Made by a program: the position numbers and the translations under genes
Shown: piece after piece, positions 43,136 through 50,881 of the stretch
How the letters are laid out: the number at the start of each line of letters is the position of its first letter
Position numbering within the stretch: position 1 is the stretch's first letter
From: Nonomuraea pusilla
GTDB lineage: Bacteria > Actinomycetota > Actinomycetes > Streptosporangiales > Streptosporangiaceae
Length of the DNA: 64,000 nt
Direction: 5' to 3'
Assembly: GCF_900109355.1 (NCBI RefSeq)
Contig: NZ_FOBF01000003.1
Location: 588,065 to 652,064, forward strand
The notes under the pieces: model-generated
What the model saw: only the letters and a program-made list of their open reading frames with translations
Databases searched by the model: none
What the model was told of the DNA's origin: nothing

Positions 43136-44113
43136 ATGGAGGAGCGGGTGCTGGGGCGTACCGGGCGGAAGGTCGGGGTGGTGGGCCTCGGCGCCTGGCA
43201 GCTCGGCGCCGACTGGGGCGCGGTGAGCGAGGACGACGCCTTCGCGACGCTGCGCGCCGCCGTGGAGTCGGGAGTGACGTTCATCGACACCGCCGACGTG
43301 TACGGCGACGGACGCAGCGAGCAGATCGTCGGCCGCTTCGCCAGGGAGCACCCCGGCCTGACGGTCGCCACCAAGATGGGCCGCCGCCTGGAGCAGGTGC
43401 CGGAGAACTACGTGATGGCCAACTTCCGGGCCTGGAACGAGCGCTCCCGCAGGAACCTCGGCGTCGACACCCTCGACCTGGTGCAGCTCCACTGCCCGCC
43501 CACGCCCGTGTACTCGTCGGACGCCGTCTACGACGCCCTCGACACGCTCGTCGCCGAGGAGAGGATCGCGGCGTACGGCGTGAGCGTGGAGACCTGCGAG
43601 GAGGCCCTGACGGCGATCGCCCGGCCCGGCGTCGCCACGGTGCAGATCATCCTCAACGCGTTCAGGCTGAAGCCGCTGGAGCGGGTGCTGCCCGCCGCAC
43701 GGGCCGCCGGGGTGGGCGTCATCGCCCGGGTGCCGCTCGCGAGCGGCCTGCTGTCGGGCCGGTACGACGAGCGCACGACGTTCGCCCCGGACGACCACCG
43801 GGCCTTCAACCGGCGGGGCGAGGCGTTCGACGTCGGAGAGACGTTCTCGGGCGTGGACTTCGCGACCGGGCTGGAGGCGGTGCGCCGCCTGTCGCCGCTG
43901 GTGCCGGAGGGGGCGACCATGGCGCAGTTCGCGCTGCGGTGGATCCTCGACCAGCCGGGCGTCTCCGTGGTCATCCCGGGCGCCCGCAACCCGGGCCAGG
44001 CCACCGCGAACGCCACCGCCGCGAACCTGCCCCCGCTCCCCGAGGCCACGGCGGAAGCGGTGCGGGAGGTGTACGACACCCTGATCCGCCCGCAGGTGCA
44101 CGACCGCTGGTAG
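43136..44113 (+). CDS. Aldo/keto reductase
   Basis: A 325-residue protein from ATG 43136 with GGAGGAGAGG upstream. TFIDTADVYGDGRSEQIVGR holds the catalytic Asp and Tyr, VATKMGRR the Lys and LVQLHCPP the His. GARNPGQATANATAANLPPL near the C terminus is the NADP-binding region. The substrate cannot be inferred. Confidence 0.9.
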   Translation: MEERVLGRTGRKVGVVGLGAWQLGADWGAVSEDDAFATLRAAVESGVTFIDTADVYGDGRSEQIVGRFAREHPGLTVATKMGRRLEQVPENYVMANFRAWNERSRRNLGVDTLDLVQLHCPPTPVYSSDAVYDALDTLVAEERIAAYGVSVETCEEALTAIARPGVATVQIILNAFRLKPLERVLPAARAAGVGVIARVPLASGLLSGRYDERTTFAPDDHRAFNRRGEAFDVGETFSGVDFATGLEAVRRLSPLVPEGATMAQFALRWILDQPGVSVVIPGARNPGQATANATAANLPPLPEATAEAVREVYDTLIRPQVHDRW

Positions 44114-44136
44114 GAACGCCGCGCGGTGATCGCGCT

Positions 44137-44412
44137 TCAGGCGGGGCAGAGTTCGGGGCTGGGCCGGGCGCCGGGGACCGGGACCCGGGGCGCCCCGGCG
44201 GCGGCCCCGTCACGGACGCCGAGGCCGGCGCGCCGGTCGCCCGGGTCGTCGAGCTCGTCCGGGTCGTCGTCGAGACCGTCGAGCAGGACCGCGGCCAGCT
44301 CGCGCCGCTGGGCGGGCGTGAGCGTCATGGGCAGGACGATCGGCATCAGCTCGATGCCGCCTCCGGCGAGCCGCCGGACGTGGCACGGAAGAAGGGGAGA
44401 GGTCTGAAGCAC
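44137..44412 (-). CDS. Small hypothetical protein divergent from the RiPP operon
   Basis: About 91 residues from GTG 44412, starting MLQTSPLLPCHVRRLAGGGI and containing LPMTLTPAQRRELAAVLLDG with an acidic patch after it. Its C terminus is Pro/Ala-rich. No family recognised. It shares a 208-bp divergent region with the precursor gene, so it may be part of that system. The start could instead be ATG 44346. Confidence 0.45.
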   Translation of the reverse strand: MLQTSPLLPCHVRRLAGGGIELMPIVLPMTLTPAQRRELAAVLLDGLDDDPDELDDPGDRRAGLGVRDGAAAGAPRVPVPGARPSPELCPA

Positions 44413-44484
44413 CCGCCCACTCTCGCACCCCGCACCGACATTTCCGCCCAGCCCTTCCCTTCTCCCCCAGGGCCCCTCACGTGA

Positions 44485-44525
44485 CTTGTGTCTGGCTTGA
44501 AGCCGCCGCACAAGTTGATCACAAG
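44485..44525. promoter_or_regulatory. Phased CACAAG repeats ahead of the RiPP precursor
   Basis: CACAAG occurs at 44509-44514 and 44520-44525, one helical turn apart (11 bp), and its inverse CTTGTG at 44485-44490. TGGCTTG (44492-44498) is also mirrored by CAAGCCA further on. These lie 95-135 bp before the precursor ATG and look like activator or repressor half-sites. Confidence 0.45.
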
Positions 44526-44620
44526 CCAGCCTCAAGATCGTCTCCTTACTGTTCTCGCCAGGCCGGGGCGGATCCCCGGCCGCCGTCCCCCAGATCGGGG
44601 CCGGAGGACGAGAGGAACAC

Positions 44621-44770
44621 ATGTCGAAGATCACGATCGACGACCTGCCCTTCGAGGGCGCGGAACTGACCGACGCGGAGCTGGGCGAGGTCGCCGGCAG
44701 CCGCCAGAAGGAGTGGGTGGCCAGCGCCTGGACGCTCGACGACGTCGCCTACGAGTGGTGGCTCATCTGA
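44621..44770 (+). CDS. Putative graspetide precursor peptide
   Basis: A 49-residue peptide from ATG 44621 with a GAGGA ribosome site. Residues 16-27 (LTDAELGEVAGS) fit the LSxxELxxIxGG leader motif cut by C39 peptidases, with Gly-Ser in place of Gly-Gly. The predicted core is residues 28-49. It carries Lys30, Ser35 and Thr38 as possible side-chain donors, Glu31, Asp40, Asp41 and Glu45 as acceptors, and Trp at 32, 37, 46 and 47. It has no Cys. The next genes encode an ATP-grasp ligase and a C39 exporter. The function assignment rests on context and the leader motif. Confidence 0.8.
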   Translation: MSKITIDDLPFEGAELTDAELGEVAGSRQKEWVASAWTLDDVAYEWWLI

Positions 44771-44790
44771 GCCCTGCCCTCTGACGGGCG

Positions 44791-44828
44791 CCGCGGGGTG
44801 GGACGCGAGGTCGCGTCCCACCCCGCGG
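44791..44828 (+). terminator. Strong hairpin between precursor and ligase genes (attenuator/partial terminator)
   Basis: CCGCGGGGTGGGACGCGA and TCGCGTCCCACCCCGCGG form a perfect 18-bp stem 20 bp after the precursor stop. There is no T tract. It would favour precursor mRNA over the downstream enzyme genes, by termination or by protecting the 3' end. Confidence 0.8.
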
Positions 44829-44863
44829 CTTGAACAGGCGGAGACGGGCGGGACGGACCGGTT

Positions 44864-45925
44864 GTGATTCTGATCATGAGCAAGCGCGGCGACGGCGCGG
44901 CGGAACGCGTGCTGGGCGGGCTGCTCCGGCGCGGCGCCCACCTTCTGGACCCCCACGGGGAGGAGCCGCCGGACGGCGGCGTGCCCGTCCTGTGGTGGGA
45001 CAACGGCGAGTACCCGGCACGCAGCCGGATCACCGCGTCGTTCGCGGGCGGCCGGCGCAGATTGCTGCTGCACATCGACCGGCCCGACGGCGAGGGGCCG
45101 ACCGTGGATCTTTCGCGGGTCACCGCCGTCTGGCGCAGCCGGCCGAGCGGCCCGCAGGCCCATCCCGCCGTCACCGACCCCACCCAGCGCGCCCACGCCG
45201 AGCTCCAGGCCGAGGTCATGCTCGACGGCGTCGGCAGCCTGCTGCCCGCCCGCTGGCTGCCCGGCACCCGGGCGGACGAGCTGCGCGCCCACAACAAGGT
45301 CCTCCACCTGGCGCGGGCCGTGGACCTGGGGTTCACGGTGCCGGACACGACGTACACCAACGACCCGGACGAGCTCGCCGCCGCCTACGCCGCCGCGTCC
45401 GGCCGGCTGGTGGCCAAGCAGATCGCGGCCGAACGGTTCCGGATCGACGGCGCGCCGCACCGCGCGTACACGACGGTCGTCACGCGGCGACACCTCACCT
45501 CGCGGCACCGGCTGCGGCACGAGCCCGTCATCCTGCAGCCGTACGTGGACAAGGCGGTCGAACTGCGGGTGATCGTGGTCGGCGAGCGGGTGTTCGCGGC
45601 CGAGATCGACGCGTCGGGCTCCACCGCGGCCAGGGACGACTGGCGGCACTACGACAACGACCGCGTCAGGTACGGCCCGCACGAGCTGCCCGCCGACGTG
45701 GCGCGCCGCTGCGCGCGCCTGGTGGCCGACGTCGGCCTCACCTACGCCGCGCTCGACTTCATCGTCACGCCCGCGGGCGAGTACGTGTTCCTGGAGCTGA
45801 ACAGCAACGGCGCCTGGGGCTTCGTCGAGCTGTGGGCGGGGCTGCCGGTCAGCGACGCCATCGCCGCCTGGCTCATCGGGACGCCGGCAGAAGGACCAGC
45901 ACCCACGGACGGAGTGAACCCGTGA
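44864..45925 (+). CDS. ATP-grasp peptide ligase (MvdC/MvdD-like graspetide synthetase)
   Basis: A 353-residue protein from GTG 44864. It has the MvdD-like layout: an N-terminal region ending AVWRSRPSGP, then AHNKVLHLARAVDLGFTVPD, LVAKQIAAERF (nucleotide Lys), ILQPYVDKAVELRVIVVGER and the metal site in FLELNSNGAWGFVE (about residues 310-323). Such enzymes form ester or amide links between side chains of a precursor core. It sits 94 bp after the precursor and overlaps the next gene by GTGA. Confidence 0.85.
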   Translation: MILIMSKRGDGAAERVLGGLLRRGAHLLDPHGEEPPDGGVPVLWWDNGEYPARSRITASFAGGRRRLLLHIDRPDGEGPTVDLSRVTAVWRSRPSGPQAHPAVTDPTQRAHAELQAEVMLDGVGSLLPARWLPGTRADELRAHNKVLHLARAVDLGFTVPDTTYTNDPDELAAAYAAASGRLVAKQIAAERFRIDGAPHRAYTTVVTRRHLTSRHRLRHEPVILQPYVDKAVELRVIVVGERVFAAEIDASGSTAARDDWRHYDNDRVRYGPHELPADVARRCARLVADVGLTYAALDFIVTPAGEYVFLELNSNGAWGFVELWAGLPVSDAIAAWLIGTPAEGPAPTDGVNP

Positions 45926-46995
45926 CCGATTTCGCCGAGGCCCTGGAGTCCGGGGTCGAGCTGCTGCGCGCGCTGCCGCGCCGCCGCGCCGCCGTCGCCG
46001 GTGCGCGCCGGGCCGCGGCGGACTGGGCCGCCCGCCGTCCCTGGCTGCGCGCCCAGCTCGTCGTGGACGAGCGTCCCGGCACCCCCGTCGTGGACTACGA
46101 CCTGCTGCTCGACCACCCGGACGGCGGCACGGTGGCGCTGACGGCGCCGTCCGAGGACGGTGTGCCGTGGCTGGTGGACCACTCGACGCACTGGGCCGCC
46201 GGGCACCTGGTCAGCGTGGACGGGGTGCACGTGTCGGTGCCGCAGGCGCTGACGATGCTGCGTTCGCTGTCGCGGCGCGACGCCTCGCCGTACGAGGAGA
46301 TCGTGGACCAGTGCCTGATCGCGGCGGCGGCCGAGGACGACACCGAGCCTCTGACCGCGGAGGAGCTGCAGGCGACGGCGGACGAGTTCCGCCGCGGGCG
46401 CGGCCTGCGCGACCGCGCCTCGACGCTGGCGTGGATGGCGGCGGCGGGGCTGTCGGGCGACCGGTTCGACGCCTACATCGCGGGGATCGCGCGGCGCCGC
46501 AGGTTCCGGCGGGCGAAGGAGGCGGAGCTGGCGCCGGCCCGCCTGGCCGCGCGCCCGGAGGACTTCGCCCGGGTCAGGGCCGTCTGGGTCGCGGCGCCGG
46601 AGCCGGTGACGGCCACCTCGCCCGCCGAGCTCCTCTCGGCTCCCACGGGGACCGCAGGCCCGGGGGCGGACGCGGCGGCTCCCGCCGGAGCCGCAGGCCC
46701 GGAGGTGGACGCGGCGGCTCCCGCCGGCGGGTCGCTCGACGGGCTCGGCGACCTGGTGGTGACGGTCGCGACCCGGTGGGAGGCGGAGCTGCCCGAGCCG
46801 CTGCGCGGGGCGCCGCCCGGCCGGGTGGTGGGCCCGGTGCGCGGCGACGACGGCCTCTTCCTCACCGGCGCCGTGCTGGCGAGGACGCCGGCCGCCGCCG
46901 ACGCCGGGACGCTGGCCGCAGCCGGGCGCGCCGCGTTCTCGCAGTGGCTGGCGGAGCGCCGCGCGGCCGCCACCGTCGAATGGCACTGGACGTGA
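45922..46995 (+). CDS. Putative peptide maturation protein (parvulin-related, TIGR04500-like)
   Basis: 357 residues from GTG 45922 (GTGA overlap). The central helical part has VDQCLIAAAAEDDTEPLTAE, TADEFRRGRGLRDRASTLAW and MAAAGLSGDRFDAYIAG, like the SurA/PpiC-related chaperone region of peptide-maturation proteins found beside C39 exporters. The C-terminal part (GRVVGPVRGDDGLFLTGAVL then FSQWLAERRAAATVEWHW) resembles the end of a parvulin domain. Between them is a low-complexity Ala/Pro/Gly linker with a duplicated segment (PAGAAGPEVDAAAPAG). It probably binds or guides the precursor. Confidence 0.7.
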   Translation: MTDFAEALESGVELLRALPRRRAAVAGARRAAADWAARRPWLRAQLVVDERPGTPVVDYDLLLDHPDGGTVALTAPSEDGVPWLVDHSTHWAAGHLVSVDGVHVSVPQALTMLRSLSRRDASPYEEIVDQCLIAAAAEDDTEPLTAEELQATADEFRRGRGLRDRASTLAWMAAAGLSGDRFDAYIAGIARRRRFRRAKEAELAPARLAARPEDFARVRAVWVAAPEPVTATSPAELLSAPTGTAGPGADAAAPAGAAGPEVDAAAPAGGSLDGLGDLVVTVATRWEAELPEPLRGAPPGRVVGPVRGDDGLFLTGAVLARTPAAADAGTLAAAGRAAFSQWLAERRAAATVEWHWT

Positions 46996-47255
46996 CCGCC
47001 GACGGCCGGCACAGCCGGCCCCGTCAGGCGCCCCACCCGAGCACGCCGCATCCCGGCCCCCGGCAGGCCGCCGGTGCGAACGGGCGGCGCGGCGTGTACC
47101 GGGAGGAGGCGGTGCGCAGGCACATCCAGGCGCGGGCGGGGGCCCGGATGCCCCTGGTGATCAGCAGCCCGTCGTTCCTCGTGCTGTGGCTGGCCGTGGC
47201 GGCGGTGCTGGCCGCCGGCGCGCTGCTGACGGCGCTCGCCCTGGGAGCGTTCTGA
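46992..47255 (+). CDS. Short single-helix membrane protein resembling the start of an HlyD adaptor
   Basis: 87 residues from GTG 46992 (GTGA overlap). A basic Pro/His-rich start is followed by YREEAVRRHIQARAGARMPL and one membrane helix (FLVLWLAVAAVLAAGALLTA), then the stop. This is how HlyD-type adaptors of bacteriocin exporters begin, but the periplasmic barrel and hairpin are missing. Its TGA overlaps the exporter ATG by one base. It may be a truncated adaptor repurposed as a small partner of the exporter. Confidence 0.65.
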   Translation: MTADGRHSRPRQAPHPSTPHPGPRQAAGANGRRGVYREEAVRRHIQARAGARMPLVISSPSFLVLWLAVAAVLAAGALLTALALGAF

Positions 47256-49393
47256 TGCTGCGCCGCATCCCGGTCGTCCTGCAGAACAGCGTCACCGAGT
47301 GCGGCGCGGCCTGCCTGGCGATGGTCCTGTGCCACCACGGACAGCGCACCACGCTGCACCAGGTGTCCGAGCGGCTCCAGGTCGGCAGGGACGGCCTGAA
47401 CGCCAAGGCGATCGTGGACGGCGCCCGCGAGCACGGGCTGAAGGCGAGGGCGTTCTCGCTCGCCCCGGAGGACCTCGCGCGCGTGCCGCTCCCGGCGGTG
47501 GCGCACTGGGAGTTCAACCACTTCGTGGTAGTGGAGCGCTGGTCCCCCGACCGGGTGGACGTGGTCGATCCCGGCCAGGGCCGCCGCAGGCTGACGGCGG
47601 AGGAGTTCGGCGCCGGGTTCACCGGGGTGCTGCTGGTCTTCGAGCCGGGCGAGGGGTTCAGACGCGGCACGTCGTCGGTGGCGGGCGCGTGGCGGCGGGA
47701 GTTCGTCCGCACCCTGTTCCGCCGCAGGCGCGGCCTGCTCGCGCAGGTCGTCGCGGCGTCGCTGCTCCTGCAGCTGCTCGGGCTGGGCCTGCCGCTGTTC
47801 TCCGAGCTGCTGATCGACACCATCGTGCCGTCGGGCGCGGCGGACGTGCTGCCGATGCTGGGCGGCTCGATCCTGCTGGCGGGCGTGGCGCAGTTCCTCG
47901 TCGGCTACCTGCGGTCGGCGCTGCTGGTGGCGGTGCGGGCGCGCGCCGACCAGGAGCTCACCGAGGGGCTGGTCGGCCATCTCGTGGCGCTGCCGTACCG
48001 GTACTTCACCCAGCGCGGCAAGGGCGACCTGGTGACCAGGGCGGCGAGCGTGTCGACGCTGGGCGACATCCTGACGGGCCAGGTGGTGGCCGCCCTGCTC
48101 GACGGCCCGCTCGCGGTCGGCTACCTGGTGCTCGTGTTCGCCCGCGACCCGATGTTCGGGGCGGCGCTGAGCGGCGTGGCGCTGGTGCAGACGGTGCTGC
48201 TGGCCGTCACCGCGAACCGGATCGCCACGCTCACCCAGCAGGAGCTGACGGCGCTGTCGGCGTCGCAGAGCAGCCTCATCCAGGCGATCACCGGCATCGA
48301 GACGCTGAAGGCGTCGGGCGCGGAGAAGCGCGCGGTGGAGCAGTGGTCGGCCCACTTCACCAAGCAGCTCAACGCCGACGTGCGCACCGGGCTCACCCGG
48401 GGGCTGCTGGAGTCGGCGCTGTCGGCGATCCGCGTGATCGCCCCGCTCGGGCTGCTGTGGCTGGGCGCGTGGCGGGTGCTGGACGGGGAGCTCACGGTCG
48501 GCGCGCTGGTCGCGCTCAACGCGATCGCGCTGGCCGCCCTGACCCCGCTCGGCTCGCTGATGACGGGCCTGCAGAGCCTCCAGCAGGCGGGCGCCCACTT
48601 CGACCGGCTGTCCGACATCCTCGCCTCCGAGCCGGAGCCCGGCAACGGCATCGAGGTGCTGCGCCTGCGCGGCAGGGTCGAGCTGCGCGGCGTCAGCTTC
48701 CGCCACGACCCGCGCGGGCCGTGGACCGTCCGTGACGTGTCGGTGGACATCCTGCCCGGCCAGAAGGTCGCCCTCGTCGGCGCGTCGGGGTCGGGCAAGA
48801 GCACGCTGGCCAGGCTGCTGCTCGCGCTGCACACCCCCGTCGAGGGCGAGATCCGCTACGACGGCGTGCCCGCCTGCGAGCTGAACCTGCGCACGCTGCG
48901 CCGCCAGTTCGGCGTGGTCACGCAGGACCCGTCCCTGTTCAACGGCTCCATCAGGGAGAACATCGCGCTCACCGACCCCGGCGCCTCGCTGGAGCGGGTG
49001 GCGGCGGCCGCGCGGCTGGCCGGCCTGCACGACGAGATCATGGCGATGCCGATGGGGTACGAGACGGTCCTGACCGACGGGGGCGGGCTCTCCGGCGGCC
49101 AGCGCCAGCGCCTGGCCCTGGCCCGCGCCGTGCTGTCCCGGCCCAAGATCCTGCTGCTGGACGAGGCCACCAGCAACCTCGACAGCGCCACCGAGGCGCT
49201 CATCGAGACGAACCTGAGCGGGCTGTCGCAGACCAGGATCGTCATCGCGCACCGCCTCAGCACGGTCAGGGACGCCGATCTCATCCTGGTCGTGCACGGC
49301 GGCAGGATCGTCCAGCGCGGCACCCACCACGAGCTGATCGCCGTGCCCGGACCGTACGCGGCCCTCGTCGCCGCCCAGGCCGCCCGCGCCTGA
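47255..49393 (+). CDS. Peptidase-containing ABC transporter (C39) for leader removal and export
   Basis: A 712-residue single-chain exporter. The C39 domain has Gln10, Cys16 (TECGAACLAMVL), His89 (FNHFVVVE) and Asp105 (VDPGQG). The membrane domain spans about 150-440. The ATPase has Walker A GASGSGKST (about 508), signature LSGGQRQRLALARA (about 612) and Walker B ILLLDEATSNLD. It is expected to cut the precursor after Gly26-Ser27 and export the product. It is the last gene of the coupled operon. Confidence 0.95.
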   Translation: MLRRIPVVLQNSVTECGAACLAMVLCHHGQRTTLHQVSERLQVGRDGLNAKAIVDGAREHGLKARAFSLAPEDLARVPLPAVAHWEFNHFVVVERWSPDRVDVVDPGQGRRRLTAEEFGAGFTGVLLVFEPGEGFRRGTSSVAGAWRREFVRTLFRRRRGLLAQVVAASLLLQLLGLGLPLFSELLIDTIVPSGAADVLPMLGGSILLAGVAQFLVGYLRSALLVAVRARADQELTEGLVGHLVALPYRYFTQRGKGDLVTRAASVSTLGDILTGQVVAALLDGPLAVGYLVLVFARDPMFGAALSGVALVQTVLLAVTANRIATLTQQELTALSASQSSLIQAITGIETLKASGAEKRAVEQWSAHFTKQLNADVRTGLTRGLLESALSAIRVIAPLGLLWLGAWRVLDGELTVGALVALNAIALAALTPLGSLMTGLQSLQQAGAHFDRLSDILASEPEPGNGIEVLRLRGRVELRGVSFRHDPRGPWTVRDVSVDILPGQKVALVGASGSGKSTLARLLLALHTPVEGEIRYDGVPACELNLRTLRRQFGVVTQDPSLFNGSIRENIALTDPGASLERVAAAARLAGLHDEIMAMPMGYETVLTDGGGLSGGQRQRLALARAVLSRPKILLLDEATSNLDSATEALIETNLSGLSQTRIVIAHRLSTVRDADLILVVHGGRIVQRGTHHELIAVPGPYAALVAAQAARA

Positions 49394-49510
49394 CGCCAGG
49401 ACTTCCCCCGAGGGTGGAGGTTCCTCCCTCCACGGCTCGCATGTCTCTACCGGAGAAGGCGGCGGGGCTCATGGACGGGACGGGCGTTCGTGGGCAAGCT
49501 TGCCCCGAGT

Positions 49511-49537
49511 GGCCGTGCCGGCGCGAGCGGCACGGCC
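49511..49537 (+). terminator. Terminator hairpin after the RiPP operon
   Basis: GGCCGTGCCG and CGGCACGGCC form a perfect 10-bp stem with a 7-base loop. The palindrome GGGCAAGCTTGCCC lies just upstream (49493-49506). Confidence 0.65.
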
Positions 49538-49571
49538 GCCGCCCCCCGTCCCCCCGAGGAGGAAGCGCCAG

Positions 49572-49814
49572 ATGAGCACCGAGGTCATCAACACCGAGGC
49601 CACGACCACCTCTGCGACCAGCGCGGGCGCCGTGGCCGCCGGCCGCGTGACGGCCAGGCGGACCAACGACCACGTCGAACTCGTCCACGCCGACAGGCCG
49701 GACATCGTCCTGGACGTCCCGCGCCGCGACTGGCCGGCGTTCGTCGAGGCGGTCAAGGCGGGCGCCCTCGACCTGGAGGTGCTCAACAGGGCCGCCCAGG
49801 AGCACTCCGCCTGA
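49572..49814 (+). CDS. Small DUF397-like protein
   Basis: 80 residues from ATG 49572 with GAGGAGGAAG. The Thr/Ala-rich N terminus is followed by VELVHADRPDIVLDVPRRDW and PAFVEAVKAGALD, which resembles the DUF397 end (W-xx-F-xx-xvkxGxFD). DUF397 proteins usually partner DUF5753 regulators; none is adjacent. It follows the peptide exporter after a terminator, so it is probably separate. It lacks a double-Gly leader and is not a second precursor. Confidence 0.55.
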   Translation: MSTEVINTEATTTSATSAGAVAAGRVTARRTNDHVELVHADRPDIVLDVPRRDWPAFVEAVKAGALDLEVLNRAAQEHSA

Positions 49815-49923
49815 CCTCGTACGTCCCCGCCCCTCCCGCTCCCTCCGGAGGGGCGGGGATTTGCCCTGACACCGGCGTCAACCTTCTAGGGTGCCCCGTG
49901 CGCAGGGCCGAGGAGGGGGAACC

Positions 49924-50775
49924 ATGAGGTTCGGAGTCAGCTACAACACCGCCTACTACGGCGTCGACCCCGACGCGCTGGTCGCGTTCGCGCGGCACGC
50001 CGAGGAATGCGGCTTCGAGTCGCTGTACGTGCCCGAGCACGTCGTGCTCCACCCCGGCGCGCGGGCCGGGCGCTTCGAGCTGCCGCCGTCGCTGCCGTAC
50101 GCCGACCCGCTGGACCTCCTGGCCTTCGTCGCCGCGGCGACGCGGCGCATCCTGCTCGGCACGGCCGTGCTGCTGCTGCCGTACCATCACCCGGTGGTGC
50201 TGGCCAAGCGCCTCGCGACCGTGGACGTGCTGTCCAAGGGCCGCATGCGGCTGCTGACCGTGGGGCTCGGCGCCCTGCCCGGGGAGGCCGACGCGCTGGG
50301 CGTGGACTTCCGCAGCCGCGGCAGGCGCGCCGACGAGGCGATCGACGTGCTGCGGCTGCTCTGGGCCGGGGACGAGGAGGGCGTCAGCTTCGACGGCGAG
50401 TTCTTCACCCTGGACCGCGCGTGCAGCTTCCCCAAGCCGTACCGGGCGGCGACCCTGCCGGTGCACGTCGGCGGGTCGAGCGCGGCGGCGGCGCGCCGGG
50501 CGGGGCTGCGCGGCGACGGCTACTTCCCGGGCGGCGCGCTCACCGCGCGGGAACGGGCCGACCAACTGGAGCTCGCCCGGTCGACCGCGGCCGGGGCGGG
50601 GCGCGACCCGGACGCGCTGGAGTACACCCGCTGGGGTTCCGCCCAGATGACCGACGAGGAGATCGAGTCGATGGCCGCGCAGGGCGTCACGCGGATCGTC
50701 GTCACCGCCGTCTCCGCCGACCCCGCGGAACGGCTCGCCGAACTGTCGTCCTTCGCCGACCGCCACCTGCGCTAG
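49924..50775 (+). CDS. LLM-class F420-dependent oxidoreductase (TIGR03619-like)
   Basis: A 283-residue luciferase-like monooxygenase-fold protein: FGVSYNTAYYGVDPDALVAF, ESLYVPEHVVLHPG, ILLGTAVLLLPYHHPVVLAK and VHVGGSSAAAARRAGLRGDG. These match the actinobacterial F420-dependent group. ATG 49924 follows CGAGGAGGGGGA. Substrate unknown. Confidence 0.88.
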   Translation: MRFGVSYNTAYYGVDPDALVAFARHAEECGFESLYVPEHVVLHPGARAGRFELPPSLPYADPLDLLAFVAAATRRILLGTAVLLLPYHHPVVLAKRLATVDVLSKGRMRLLTVGLGALPGEADALGVDFRSRGRRADEAIDVLRLLWAGDEEGVSFDGEFFTLDRACSFPKPYRAATLPVHVGGSSAAAARRAGLRGDGYFPGGALTARERADQLELARSTAAGAGRDPDALEYTRWGSAQMTDEEIESMAAQGVTRIVVTAVSADPAERLAELSSFADRHLR

Positions 50776-50881
50776 AGCGTCGGCACGAGCCGGCCGGCCG
50801 GTGCGACCGATCTTGCCTCGTGGCGCGGTCCCGTCCAGGATGGGCCGCTGAACCCCGACGAAGGCGGCATGAGGCGACACC

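Noticed and set aside
44126..44407. Ser-rich plus-strand frame before the RiPP operon
   Set aside because: Low-complexity shadow of the minus-strand small gene, with no ribosome site.
44515..44539. TTGATC/AAGATC promoter pair ahead of the RiPP precursor
   Set aside because: The spacer is only 13 bases.
49572..49814. Second RiPP precursor
   Set aside because: There is no double-Gly-type leader, it follows a terminator, and its C terminus looks like DUF397.
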